64,000 nt of DNA from Doris montereyensis (taxonomy: Eukaryota > Mollusca > Gastropoda > Nudibranchia > Dorididae). Shown here in pieces: positions 44,701 through 51,500 of this stretch; position 1 is the first letter of the stretch; the number at the start of each line of letters is the position of its first letter. The stretch covers positions 67,001 to 131,000 of the forward strand of contig JAXRKP010000394.1 in the NCBI GenBank assembly GCA_037039925.1, given 5' to 3'. Made by a program: the position numbers and the translations under genes. The notes under the pieces were generated by a model. It ran no database searches, had not been told where the DNA came from, and saw nothing but the letters and a program-made list of their open reading frames with translations.

Positions 44701-47013
44701 GTTTTTTTTCTAATTGATTTTTACGTCTTGTGGGCTGATAAATTCCTGTGCATTTATTGCAGGCCTGAACAACTTGATCAACTCTATCACCAATGGCAAC
44801 ATGGACAATCTCAGCAACATGGCTGGCCCTAGGCCCTTCATGAATCAGCAAGGGCCCCCGGGACCTCCAGGACCAATGGGTGCACCGCGCCACGGACTGT
44901 TGGGCCCCCACCCTCCTGGCTACAACATGATGGGAGGTGGAGGAGGAGGAGGAGGGGAGGAGGAGGAGGAGGTGGAGGAGGCATGCGGCCACATCCCCCA
45001 CCCATGCAAGGTGTGTTAGGAGCCACGTGGTGTATTAGCATAGGGGGGGGGGTATTTTTGTATTGTTTATGTATGGTACTATGTATTCTTTATTTTGCAT
45101 ATTGCAATTTCTTCAGAGATAGTTTCCCTTTATTTGCCTTTTCTCCACTAGAGATTAGACCTTATTTCAAGCTGTAATAAGTGGCGTCGATGGTCGAGTG
45201 GTTAGGCTGCTGGACTGGGATTGTGAGGTCCTGGGTTCTAATCCTGGCAAAGCGTTGTGTTCCTTGGAAAAGACACTTAACATGCATTTTCCCCACTCTA
45301 CCCAGGTGCAAAAGGGGTACAAGCACTAGCTTGGGAGTAAAAACATGCATCCTGTCCAGACGGTGATTATTATCACCTGTTCCGTTTCACGCTATAGAAA
45401 CCTGGATACGCTTTGGCTCTGTAGGCCGTAATGGCCTTGAAGGAACTTTACTTTTTACAAGCTATAATTCCAAAGATATTCTTATTTCTTTATATATGAA
45501 TAAACAATAGCTTCTCCACTGTCCACTGGAGATTAGACCTTATATGTGAATAAATGGTAGCTTGTTGAATGAGATTTCTTTTTTGACATTTACTGTTGCA
45601 ATAACTTTTTGTTTCATTTCAGTGCCGGGTCCAAGGATGGGCGGCAGCGGTGGCGGGGGAGGTAACCCAAACTTCTACATGGGCAAACCGGGCGGTCCTG
45701 GACCAGGCCCAGGCCCAAACATGGACAAGATGAGAATGGGCGGCCCACCTCCAAACCAGTGGCGTGGAGGAGGGGGAGGGCCGCGAAGGCCGTTCAACAA
45801 AAGAGGTACATGGCTGGCTGGGATAGCGATACTAGTGTCTTTCCTCTTTCTTCCTTTATCAGTTCCCACTCTACCTTACGGTGTATGAGTTTAGATTCCC
45901 AAAATGATCTTTCTCCAGGCTACCCTGTCCTGACATTTTGTTCCCTTCTTTCTTCCTTTCTTTATCAGTTCCCATTCTACCTCCCGGTGTATGGGTTAAG
46001 ATGTCCGAAATAATCTTTCTCCAGGCTACCCTGTCTTGACATTTTTTGTTTGTTTTGGTGAAGGTTAAATTTATGTGCTTTAGTGCCTCTGTTTTTTATC
46101 TTGTCGCCACTTTCTTTTACCTTGGGTTTTAGCATTGAATACTGATTTAGCTATTCTGTTATCATTCATTCTGTTTATATGCCCAAACAATCTTGAGTTG
46201 ATTTATTTAAATTATTATTCAAATCCAGAACACAAGCTTACACAGTACATTGTCTATCAGATATCATTGAAACAATGCCAGTGATGAAATCAAAAGAAAA
46301 CAAAACAATAATGACTGAAACAACTTAGATGAAGACATTGTACAGAAACTAACAGCCGGCAGTTTAAAAACATATTCAGCCAACAACAGACTAAAACACT
46401 AAACCACAACTCAAATTAGTAACCGGACCAACCAGCTCTCTCATTCTCGTTGTATTAAAGCCCAGAACGGATTCCACAATGTAAAACTACAGGTACAAAC
46501 AGTGATACGGTGCTTAGATCAGGCCTACATCTACATCTACTAACAATTTGATGGCATTGTGAGTTTGTAATCAACACGACACTGATTTATCACCCTGGTG
46601 GCTAGCCTAGGTTGTCTTTTTTTATATTGTATTACTAGTATTAGATCGGGAATGTCCTCATTTAACTCAATGAGTGCCCAGCTATTGGCAGAAGAAGGAT
46701 GATGTTGTGAGGGTGGTAGTATGAAGCGCCTAACTAACAGGCAGCTGTACTGCATGCTCTTCAGGAAGTCGAAAAGAACCAACCAATTTTTAACCCTTAG
46801 ATGTTTGTGCGCCCTTTTCAATGCAATTGTGTTTTCTATTCTATTGTCGCCAACTGCAATTACTTCAATGATGAGATTGTTCTCTCCATTAAACTTTCAT
46901 ACTTTTCTTCGTCCTCAGGGCGCTCCCAGATTTGCCAACATTTCATCAACAAAGGCTGCAAGTACGGAGACACCTGTAGTTTTATTCATCCTGCCAATGG
47001 GCCAAATTCGTAG
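22977..47013 (+). CDS. PPP1R10: PNUTS, protein phosphatase 1 regulatory subunit 10 (19 coding exons)
   Basis: PNUTS is a nuclear scaffold that binds PP1 catalytic subunit and forms the PTW/PP1 complex with TOX4 and WDR82; it acts on chromatin and on RNA polymerase II elongation and termination. The joined exons show, in order: a TFIIS N-terminal-like (LW) domain (about residues 25-130, IDPKQLLNALGPLL to LPVTVVLLKQNSTAKTIKQL); a Lys/Asp/Glu/Arg-rich segment (155-220); a GKFRSLGLSDDEDDED block; an IKIIPPKR plus FMDAL block; the RVxF PP1-docking motif KSVRW (about 580-584) followed by VFYFELDEAER; an EREKGVL block; Gly/Pro/Met-rich sequence; and a C-terminal CCCH zinc finger (C989, C997, C1003, H1007). 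Estimated length is 1,014 residues against about 940 in mammals. Five single-base indels break the frame, yet all splice phases close when they are allowed for. The family assignment is very secure. Confidence 0.93.
23591..24379. mobile_element. Pogo/Tigger-like non-autonomous DNA transposon (~789 bp) in PPP1R10 intron 1
   Basis: The left end CAGTAAAACCTCTCTAATCG and the reverse complement of the right end CAGTGGAACCACTCTAATTG form ~21 bp imperfect terminal inverted repeats, with TA target duplications on both sides. Subterminal repeats (ATCAGGAAAC, AAACGGGAAAG) recur in pogo/Tigger style. No intact transposase; a 99-codon minus-strand frame shows no known motif. Its right end is 44 bp from the exon 2 acceptor. 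Confidence 0.8.
24424..24521 (+). CDS. PPP1R10: PPP1R10 coding exon 2
   Basis: Acceptor TTTTGACAG and donor AG|GTATGA. Encodes PPIDPKQLLNALGPLL and on to SRISR, the start of the LW domain. It begins at a codon boundary directly after the ATG of exon 1 and ends in phase 2. Confidence 0.92.
25180..25266 (+). CDS. PPP1R10: PPP1R10 coding exon 3
   Basis: Encodes LMSDAKKLVNRCIYLNILRV and on to MEALDK, within the LW domain. Acceptor AACATAG, donor AA|GTGAGT. Confidence 0.93.
25345..25430. repeat. Short tandem patch built on GAAGGATGTGTTAGA
   Basis: Four to five imperfect units in PPP1R10 intron 3, followed by a G-run; related words recur at 26270-26310 on the far side of a family B element, suggesting the insertion split the patch. 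Confidence 0.65.
25548..26275 (+). repeat. Repeat family B, copy 1 (~730 bp), intron 3 of PPP1R10
   Basis: Shares with 31514-32250 and 53888-54840 the order: a GTTGCCATAGAAAC start, AT-rich body, TTGAGAGGCTCTCAACTTC, TAATAGGTGCGCGGAATATG, and (with copy 3) a 3' part AAATTAAAAGAAT...GGCAAAAATG. A frame through the centre reads NNRCAEYVPYFPDDLKQY, close to DNRCAEYVTYFPADLRHY in copy 2. No transposase or polymerase was recognised, so the family is unclassified. Confidence 0.75.
26580..26715 (+). repeat. Repeat family A copy, intron 3 of PPP1R10
   Basis: GTGGTTGGCAGGCGTTGTTGG start, CTTCTTTCCTTTCACTG body, CCTCTTGATTCACCCTGAGG and a GGGTAATTTCAGTTTAAC tail. Confidence 0.75.
27073..27257 (+). CDS. 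PPP1R10: PPP1R10 coding exon 4
   Basis: Encodes FITLGGWETLNNWLDSARNT, then LPVTVVLLKQNSTAKTIKQL, the C-terminal half of the LW domain. Donor GAAA|GTGGGT. The open frame runs past the donor into the intron, but homology ends here. Confidence 0.92.
27456..27640. repeat. Inverted pair of tRNA-like SINE (family S3) fragments, intron 4
   Basis: The left half, in minus orientation, and the right half, in plus orientation, both contain AGCTTGGTTGGTAG/CGG-type A boxes, a TGAGGC/GAGGTC word and TTCTATT ends, so the segment can fold on itself around 27540. The plus-strand half reads GTTAGCTTGGTTGGTAGTGT and ends GGATTCTATT. A related single copy is at 40917-41022. Confidence 0.6.
27870..28200 (-). pseudogene. 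Non-LTR retrotransposon fragment in intron 4 of PPP1R10, antisense
   Basis: The minus strand encodes LLYACETWTLDAQCRTRLEA FEVWIY and, after a one-base frame change, KRILKVPWTAKVTYMEVLVK, then GKERKLFKNI...LRFFG. This matches the post-reverse-transcriptase region of RTE/CR1-like LINEs (Y.cEtWtl....RLea.e...yRRiLripW...vtn.evl...g....l...i..r.lrffGhv). It is broken and lacks the catalytic core. Confidence 0.75.
28279..28362 (+). CDS. PPP1R10: PPP1R10 coding exon 5
   Basis: Encodes KIQKLSGKLVDRWTKIIRDQ, then NSADNDAE, the last helix of the LW domain. Acceptor CTTTCCAG, donor G|GTAAGT. Confidence 0.92.
28511..28760. repeat. Minisatellite, unit 44 bp, ~5.7 units, intron 5
   Basis: Unit contains TTATTGAAATGTGGTAAAAT, GACTTAACATAGGAGCC and AAACAA. 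Units are highly similar, differing at one or two bases, so the array is recent. Confidence 0.92.
28840..29130 (-). repeat. tRNA-derived SINE, family S2 (antisense), intron 5
   Basis: Reverse of the S2 consensus: tail ACCCACATCTCGCTGGGGTT first, then CTGCCCTGTACACAGCCACA, a G-run at about 29000-29024, and the tRNA-like head (GGTTGAGCGGCC, GGACTTGAACCCAC) at the right. A short S1 3' fragment in the same orientation (28775-28815) abuts it. Confidence 0.8.
29805..30369 (+). CDS. PPP1R10: PPP1R10 coding exon 6 (charged region)
   Basis: The largest exon, 565 nt. It starts with a basic KRKKKKHKEKEKEKDR run and about 65 residues of almost only K, D, E, R and S, a likely nuclear localisation and flexible linker region. 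Ser/Thr-rich sequence and the conserved KQYGGKFRSLGLSDDEDDED follow. The charged stretch is longer than I recall in vertebrate PNUTS. Confidence 0.92.
30621..30815 (-). repeat. tRNA-derived SINE, family S1 (antisense, head missing), intron 6
   Basis: Begins with the reversed 3' end TTCTTCAAGGCAATTACAGC and continues through ATAGCGTGAAG and TTACGTGTCAAAG. The tRNA-like head is absent. Confidence 0.8.
31185..31425 (-). repeat. tRNA-derived SINE, family S2 (antisense, partly decayed), intron 6
   Basis: The head is clear at the right: GCTTGAACCCACCATC and GAGAGGCCAACACCTTGCCT reversed give the S2 B and A boxes. The body towards 31185 is diverged. Confidence 0.7.
31514..32250 (+). repeat. Repeat family B, copy 2 (~740 bp), intron 6 of PPP1R10
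   Basis: Starts TTAGTTTGAAGAGATACACA, as copy 3 does. It contains CCATGGAAATGGCCGCCATC, the body CAAATTTCAAGCGAAT, and the conserved reading segment from CACGAGAGGCCCCCAACTGC to GCGGAATATGTCACATATTT. The copy ends about 47 bp before exon 7. A 3'-like fragment (CGGGAATGAATGGCTGCGTC) sits at about 32880-32945 on the other side of exon 7. Confidence 0.75.
32297..32447 (+). CDS. PPP1R10: PPP1R10 coding exon 7 (one apparent frameshift)
   Basis: Begins VDKIDEIVPEKKR in phase with exon 6. After about 32337 the homologous sequence (SITPPEVTHGRIKIIPPKR) continues in another frame, as if one base were missing in the AAGCGCGGCTG stretch. Donor G|GTAGCC. Confidence 0.85.
32698..32750. repeat. (ATT)n microsatellite, intron 7
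   Basis: About 17 ATT units. Confidence 0.95.
32981..33230 (-). repeat. tRNA-derived SINE, family S1 (antisense, near full length), intron 7
   Basis: From ACTTCAAGGCTCTCCGGCCC to the reversed head with TAGGATTTGAACCC (B box). It ends about 95 bp before the exon 8 acceptor. Confidence 0.85.
33326..33619 (+). CDS. PPP1R10: PPP1R10 coding exon 8 (one apparent frameshift)
   Basis: The acceptor CTTCCACAG gives APTHEIHESNVFMDALQQ, matching the family's FMDAL/FLDAL block, then LKRKK. The A-run at 33418-33423 appears one base too long: removing one A gives KRKKKLTSPSPGNANMPP and an open Ser/Pro-rich frame to the donor TCG|GTGAGA. Confidence 0.85.
33930..34075. repeat. Short minisatellite, unit ~31-34 bp, ~5 units, intron 8
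   Basis: Units carry TTTATGGCTGTTTTCACACT and GAAATTCCATC. Ends 40 bp before exon 9. Confidence 0.85.
34116..34299 (+). CDS. PPP1R10: PPP1R10 coding exon 9
   Basis: Acceptor GTCTGCAG. Encodes FYRDTLEDLPETSDSNKS, then an acidic linker rich in E, D and M ending EENVWG. It is weakly conserved; support comes from splice sites, phase and position. Confidence 0.85.
34844..35235. repeat. Minisatellite, unit ~37-40 bp, ~10 units, intron 9
   Basis: Units carry GACTCAAATGTCATTGAAT and TCTTGTTCTTGGACAGG. They are imperfect and variable in length. Confidence 0.9.
35339..35497 (+). CDS. PPP1R10: PPP1R10 coding exon 10 (PP1-docking RVxF motif)
   Basis: Contains KSVRW at 35425-35439, equivalent to the KSVTW-type RVxF motif by which PNUTS grips the hydrophobic groove of PP1. 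EEVFYFELDEAER follows, which is strongly conserved. Acceptor CTTTCCTCAG, donor AGAG|GTAATG. Confidence 0.93.
35590..36240. repeat. 15-bp minisatellite, ~43 units, intron 10 of PPP1R10
   Basis: The unit GAATGTTAGAACTGT and close variants (GTCAGAACT, GTAGTATT, GTTGACACT) repeat with a strict 15-bp period. Because 15 is a multiple of three, frames of about 205-220 codons stay open on both strands (for example repeated NVRTV). It lies inside an intron between two solid exons, so I do not call it coding. Confidence 0.93.
36386..36450 (+). CDS. PPP1R10: PPP1R10 coding exon 11
   Basis: Encodes ENVNRPRSFIQMKREEALMD and MR, matching the segment after FYFELDETERVNV in vertebrates. Donor AGG|GTGAGT. 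Confidence 0.9.
36473..36745 (-). repeat. tRNA-derived SINE, family S1 (antisense), intron 11
   Basis: From TTCCTCAAGGCCATTACGGT through TTTCTATAGCGTGAAGC to the reversed head, where CTGACCACTCGGCCACCGAT is the A-box region. Confidence 0.85.
37179..37232 (+). CDS. PPP1R10: PPP1R10 coding exon 12
   Basis: Short exon of 18 codons, AVDAAKRFINDNMVEVLQ, phase 0 at both ends. Acceptor TTTTTTCCCAATCAG, donor CAG|GTAAAT. Confidence 0.88.
37705..37830 (+). repeat. Repeat family A copy (decayed), intron 12
   Basis: Recognisable from TGGATGCTACTGATAGTTC, a pyrimidine-rich body, CCTGAGTTCACC, ATACGATGGACAGGG and TAAATTCCAATCAAATC. Confidence 0.6.
38026..38147 (+). CDS. PPP1R10: PPP1R10 coding exon 13
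   Basis: Encodes WKIPKIIDDVIIVVEAGCNS, then KEREIQMEREKGVLCAFFFN. This aligns with the vertebrate block containing SQERYIQAEREKGIL. Acceptor CCCCCACAG, donor AA|GTAAGT. Confidence 0.92.
38268..38400 (+). repeat. tRNA-derived SINE S1 head joined to a family A copy, intron 13
   Basis: The S1 head (GATGGCCGAGTTGTTAGGCT, GGGTTTGGATCCTGG) and the start of its body (TTCCTTGGAAAAGACAC) break off near 38390 and pass directly into a family A copy (38400-38540: GTGGGTGGTTGGTGGGTGC). Confidence 0.8.
38400..38540 (+). repeat. Repeat family A copy, intron 13
   Basis: Complete family A pattern ending GGTAAATTTCAACTAAAC. It directly follows the truncated S1 head. Confidence 0.8.
38743..38821 (+). CDS. PPP1R10: PPP1R10 coding exon 14
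   Basis: Encodes KVPDTPIEPDPDIPGELEDT and KPIPLED, the conserved proline-rich strip after the EREKG block. Donor GAC|GTACGT. Confidence 0.92.
38985..39975. repeat. Minisatellite, unit ~69 bp, ~14 units, intron 14
   Basis: Units contain GGTTCATGCCCATTGGCTAT, GCTATACTGGCTTTAAA and TGATTATTTTATTTAA. Unit length varies slightly and some units are partial. The array ends 70-80 bp before exon 15. Confidence 0.93.
40049..40352 (+). CDS. PPP1R10: PPP1R10 coding exon 15 (two apparent frameshifts)
   Basis: Begins ENGSCTEYEHTYNQNDPSSL and ends LQQQAQETRDPLMANLQTML plus SNVL, but these lie in different frames. One missing base near 40160 and one near 40186 would join them through a Gly/Pro/Met-rich stretch. 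The exon sits right after the 69-bp minisatellite. Confidence 0.85.
40380..40600. repeat. AGATA-rich tandem repeat, unit ~50 bp, intron 15
   Basis: Repeats of TTAGATAAGATAAGATAGAT, AGATTAGCTTAGATTAG and ATAATATAAG. It begins within about 30 bp of the exon 15 donor. Confidence 0.88.
40917..41022 (-). repeat. tRNA-like SINE fragment (family S3, antisense), intron 15
   Basis: Reversed, it reads GTTAGCTTG...GCACGCTCTCTTTCCATGG, then GGTCTTGGGTTCGATTC, that is an A-box-like start and a good B box, as in tRNA-Lys-like heads. Similar arms occur at 27456-27640. Confidence 0.65.
41205..41340 (+). repeat. Repeat family A copy, intron 15
   Basis: GGGCGGTTGATGGGGGCTGC start, GTCCTACTTCTTTCCTTT, CTTGCTGTTTCCTCTAAAGT and GGTAAATTTCAATTAAAC end. 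It lies 55 bp before exon 16. Confidence 0.8.
41395..41476 (+). CDS. PPP1R10: PPP1R10 coding exon 16
   Basis: Encodes QTTNPQDSNMLIERVLNTLE and QFRNQIP. Acceptor ACCATTCAG, donor G|GTGAGA. Confidence 0.88.
41520..41715 (-). repeat. tRNA-derived SINE, family S2 (antisense, head missing), intron 16
   Basis: From the tail TTACCCACATCCACAGCTAA through CTGGACTGCCCTGTAAATAG to CCAATGGGACTGAGTGTC and CCATTTACCCGG. Confidence 0.8.
41865..44340. repeat. Large minisatellite, 52-bp higher-order unit, G-rich at its right end, intron 16
   Basis: Basic ~26-bp blocks (TGCTTTATGGCCAGCACAG and TGCTTTATAGCCATCTCAG) pair into a 52-bp unit. The array is very homogeneous at 42540-43320. From about 43500 a derived unit adds runs of 7-17 G followed by TTGTTTGGTCACAAGGTGG. 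Long frames on both strands are repeat artefacts. Confidence 0.93.
44763..45010 (+). CDS. PPP1R10: PPP1R10 coding exon 17 (one apparent frameshift)
   Basis: Encodes GLNNLINSITNGNMDNLSNM, then Gly/Pro-rich sequence with HGLLGPHPPGYNMM, similar to the vertebrate HGLLGPGP segment. In the GGA/GGG run near 44953-44957 one base seems missing: the next frame gives poly-Gly then MRPHPPPMQ and matches the phase of exon 18. Confidence 0.85.
45182..45460 (+). repeat. tRNA-derived SINE, family S1 (full length, sense), intron 17
   Basis: Best preserved copy. Head GGTCGAGTGGTTAGGCTGC with B box GGGTTCTAATCC, body TTCCTTGGAAAAGACACTTA, GCACTAGCTTGGGAGT and TTTCACGCTATAGAAACC, end AATGGCCTTGAAGGAACTTT. Confidence 0.9.
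45623..45805 (+). CDS. PPP1R10: PPP1R10 coding exon 18 (Gly/Pro-rich)
   Basis: Encodes VPGPRMGGSGGGGGNPNFYM, then PGPGPGP and WRGGGGGPRRPFNKR, an RGG-like low-complexity tail typical of PNUTS and consistent with nucleic-acid binding. Acceptor TTTCATTTCAG, donor G|GTACAT. Confidence 0.9.
45830..46200 (-). pseudogene. Non-LTR retrotransposon fragment in intron 18, with a ~112-bp internal duplication
   Basis: The minus strand encodes LFGHINRMNDNRIAKSVFNA KPKVK, like the WFGHVxRMxxxRxPKxxxxxxPxGKR segment near the end of many LINE reverse-transcriptase proteins. The part containing ATCAGTTCCCA(C/T)TCTACC and TCTTTCTCCAGGCTACCCTG is present twice in tandem (about 45830-45935 and 45940-46040). A related inverted copy lies at 48270-48330. 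Confidence 0.6.
46200..46918. other. Rest of PPP1R10 intron 18, nothing recognised
   Basis: AT-rich unique sequence up to the acceptor CTTCGTCCTCAG. No repeat copy or gene was seen. Confidence 0.5.
46919..47013 (+). CDS. PPP1R10: PPP1R10 coding exon 19 (CCCH zinc finger, stop)
   Basis: Encodes GRSQICQHFINKGCKYGDTC then SFIHPANGPNS and stop TAG at 47011-47013. The spacing C-x7-C-x5-C-x3-H is a classical CCCH finger, the C-terminal RNA/DNA-binding module of PNUTS. The 3' UTR end is not clear; candidate AATAAA signals lie near 49637 and 49841. Confidence 0.93.
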
Positions 47014-47034
47014 CTGTGTGACATAAGCCAATTA

Positions 47035-47215
47035 GTGCCATCAAGTCTTTCCCTCTCCTTTCCATTTCCCTCGCTTCCCATTTCCCCTTCCATTTCCCCT
47101 TCCATTTTCATTTCCCCTTCCATTTCCATTTCTCCCTCCATTTCAGTTTCCCCTTCCATTTTCATATCCCCTTCCATCTCCCATTCCATTTCCCCTTTCA
47201 TTTCCATTTCCCAGC
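47035..47215. repeat. Simple CCATTTCC-type tandem repeat in the PPP1R10 3' UTR or just after it
   Basis: Repeats of CCATTTCCCCTTCCATTTC starting about 20 bases after the stop codon. If the transcript extends here, its 3' UTR starts with a long pyrimidine-rich tract. Confidence 0.8.
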
Positions 47216-47467
47216 ATGCTTTGGTCTCAAACTCAACATGTCCATGGATGTTCCTCTGGGCTTATGGCCGTACTGTCATCTAGCACACACTTTTTGTTCC
47301 TGTGCTTTTGTTCTGATGTATCATTTGTCCTCTTCCTATTGTTGGAGATATCTTTTTTGTCTTTGCATGGCAGGTTGAAGATTTGCCTGTGAAGGAAGGG
47401 TGGAATGTTTATAATATATGGTGGTCTGGACCGATAACACCAACAACAATGTAATGTTTTGGTAGTA

Positions 47468-47988
47468 CATTGGTGTCTGCCTAAGAACCCGGCCCTTGCG
47501 AGACAGAAACAGCAGGTTCATAGGTGCACCGGGTTCTAATGCGAACTCTGACATGCCTTGTATTTTTGCTATATCATTAATGTACTTTGATCTATTTGGA
47601 TGCCACGCCTGAGGCGCCAAGGCATGGTCATCATAGATGACAGATGGTCCGGGCAGGTGGCGGCGTTCCTCGTGTCTGTCAGTCAGCGTCGGGCCCGCCC
47701 GTGCAGCATGTTTATAACACTTACTGGCGTCTGGACCAATGCAATAGACTTCCCATCCGCCTATCTAAGATTTACTTACATCATGTTACAGGTTATCAGC
47801 AATTGTTAGCGTTAAATGGAGTGTGGGTTATTGTTTTCATGACTCTCATCTCACGATCAGAATGGGTCCTAAGGCAGATTGGGCTGTAACTAGCAAGCTC
47901 TTACGGGTTAGCTTTTAACAGCGGAAAATTCCGTTTTATGGAAATGGCGGATTCGTGGGCGGACAGGGTTCTTAGGCAGACACCACTG
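47468..47988. mobile_element. TA-flanked MITE, ~521 bp
   Basis: The left end CATTGGTGTCTGCCTAAGAA and the reverse complement of the right end CAGTGGTGTCTGCCTAAGAA are terminal inverted repeats about 27 bp long with few mismatches. TA flanks both ends. No transposase. A solitary related end (TTCTTAGGCCGACCGACCTG, AGCAGAGACCACTG) occurs at 36995-37032. Confidence 0.8.
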
Positions 47989-48330
47989 TATTGAGACCTA
48001 AGTCAGAGTCATTGTGGAAATGATGTGTTGACCTTATAGGTCTTTAAAGATGGTACATGTACTCTGACAGTGACAGGCGTGTAACAGACCTGCTAGTGCT
48101 AAGAGAACTTTCTATGTATGTGGGGACATTTACTTGTATGACATTGAAAGAAATCATACAATTATTTTATCATTTCATGTATTTCTTTTCACTTTTTAAA
48201 CGGAAGACTGTGTTTTATTTGCTGCTAGATGTTGTGTAAGAATAGGTGTGAAATTCCATAGATAAGATAGTAAGTGTGCGTGTCCCATACACCGGAGGAA
48301 GATAGAATGGGGACTGATAAAAGAAAGAAA

Positions 48331-48335
48331 GGAGT

Positions 48336-48376
<41 letters not shown>

Positions 48377-48415
48377 TATGTGTGTGTGTCGGTGTGGGTG
48401 TGTGTGTGTGTAGTA
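48331..48415. repeat. (GT)n microsatellite, interrupted
   Basis: GT units from 48331 to 48371, then interrupted GT/GTGG sequence to about 48411. Confidence 0.9.
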
Positions 48416-48419
48416 ATAC

Positions 48420-49020
48420 TCGTATTCATGAAACGGCTGAAACACAGTAGGTTGAGCTGTGTCTCATCTTCAGCCTGGGTAGGCCTACATGTACAGCTTT
48501 ACATTTGTAAGATTTTGTATGACCTAGCTGGGCACAGTTTTATCTTTCTGTGGTCTGTTAAGATGAAATGAGACCACAGTTTGCTTTTTGATGGGGGTTT
48601 TTTTGGTTCAGTAAGGTAAACTATAACTTTATCACATCAGATGTTAGCAAGGGCTAAGTCAATTGTAAAAATATTCCATTCTCTCTACCTGCCCCCGTTT
48701 TAAATTGGCTTCTCTTTTCCCTCTCTCTCTCTCTCAACAAAATGTATTCTCATGCATAAAACTACCGAGTACGATCTTCACATAGAGGAAATCTACAGGA
48801 CTCTTCTGCTATCACTACCTGAACCTGGCCATCCCTCTGTTATTGTCTCTCACCCTGAAATCATTGCATGCGATTTACGGGGGAAAGTGAAATCAGTCCC
48901 TCAATAACATGCACACGATGTATGTAGTATGGTAGTGAATTTGGGGATATGTGTAATGTAAGCGTAACGTACTGTGGTGTGAGAGACTCCACTGGTATGA
49001 CACTCCTTTGTCTTTCCTTT
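48420..49020. other. Intergenic sequence, nothing recognised
   Basis: No conserved open frame. A short CT run lies at 48720-48734. Confidence 0.5.
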
Positions 49021-49029
49021 GACTCTTTC

Positions 49030-49525
49030 ATGGGTGGTTGGTGGTGGGTGCTGCTGGTAGGTCCTACTTCTTTCATACTTTTACTCTTTCACTTATCTTT
49101 CCTCTTGCTGCCTTCTCTTAATTCTCTCTGAGATCAGCGCATATGGTGGGGTTTCAGTGAAACAAACAAACCTTTGCCTCTTTCACATGTCTTTCATCTT
49201 GCAGTTTCCTCCTCCTCGTTCAACCCTTAGATCCCAGAATATCGTGGACAGGGTAAATTGCAATGAAACAAACAAACAAATAAAAGCTGAGGGAAATGTG
49301 TGTCCATGTTCATATACTGGTGTTTTTGTCAGTGTCAACTAGAAGCCAACAAACAGACACACGTTTTTTTGGGGTTTTTTCTTGTGGATGGTTGGTGGGT
49401 GTTACTGGTATGGTAGATCTTGCTTCGTTCCTTTCATTCACACGTCTTTCTTTTATCATGCCGATTCCTTATTAATTCACCCTGATAATGATATCACTGC
49501 ATATGGTGAACATGGTCAATTTCAA
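49030..49525 (+). repeat. Three repeat family A copies
   Basis: Copies at about 49030-49165, 49170-49280 (5' truncated) and 49385-49525, all sense; the first two keep tails of AAAC repeats. Two of the three retain GTAGGTCCTACTTC or a close variant. Confidence 0.78.
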
Positions 49526-49529
49526 ATTT

Positions 49530-50227
49530 CCTTTCCCTTAGAAAAAAGTATGTGTCATAATGAAAGGTAGAAGATTGATCGAGATGACGAGATGACCTCT
49601 TGAGGCGGGCTGTGAATCTGAATGTTGCCAGACAGAAAATAAACATATACTGTTTAGTTATATCTCCTTACTTGTACTATTTCTACTAGATTAGTAGAGA
49701 AATGATTGGCATTGCAATATGTATTATTATTAATATGTCCCTTAGCTTGGGATTGTTTGATTTGCTCGATACATGAAATTATTTGTAAAACTGACTGCCG
49801 ATATTGTTGATGTAGATAATCATGTTATCTGAATTTATGAAAATAAAAACCAACTTTTTTAAGCATAAAAAGATGTTTGTACTTTTCATTCGTAGACAAT
49901 ATATAAATGTAATCGTAGAGAAAGTTTGGTAGGTGATTTATGGGCGCTTCTGGTAAGTACAACCTGAATAGGATACTCTACATACACTCATTGTTTGTTT
50001 GTTGTAAAAGACATCTTCTTCTTCTTCGACTTCTTCTTTATCTTCTTCTTCTTCTGTTTAAACTATACAGGATAGAACTATGATGGCAATTGCAAGCCTG
50101 TTGAACGCAGATGAGGAAATACGCATGTAAAAGTGAAGAGTTGATATCGACTAGGCCTAGGTCTACATGAAAAGAGAAATAACCGTGTAGCTGCTCACCT
50201 TTGGAATGTTCGACAATAATATTTAAT
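49530..50227. other. Intergenic sequence, nothing recognised
   Basis: AT-rich. A CTT-rich microsatellite-like patch lies at about 50012-50056. AATAAA words at 49637 and 49841 could serve as PPP1R10 polyadenylation signals but are not supported otherwise. Confidence 0.4.
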
Positions 50228-51022
<795 letters not shown>

Positions 51023-51500
51023 ATGGTGGTACGAGAGACCATAATGGAGGGCAGGAAGCAGACTGTGCCAACCAGGTGGCTGGCGACAATGGGAAAGAAG
51101 GATTGGCCTGCCATCATCAATAGACAAGCTTTATCTAGATCTGATCAAATCACATCTCACCGGATTAGAAAAGGACATAACATTCAACATGCGATGTTAA
51201 ACATGAGCTATCCAAAATCCATTTGTGATTTATAGTTGTATGCATTAAGGTACCGTATGCGTGTCGTATTATGGTCCATTCACCGAGGTCGGAACACAGA
51301 AAAACTGCATGTAGCGTTGTATCTATCAGATATAATATTTGATTGCGATTTTGTAGGAAAACTAAAGGTGTGTGATGACCCTGTGTCAATCTTTCTTCTT
51401 TTACGTAATTTTGGCTTCTTCGCGCTATATTTTTAAAAAATGAAAGCATTGGCTAAGGTAGCCATTTGGGTGGTTAACACTGAATAATTCATAACTTGGC
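51023..51500. other. Intergenic sequence, nothing recognised
   Basis: Short frames on both strands without known motifs. Confidence 0.45.
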
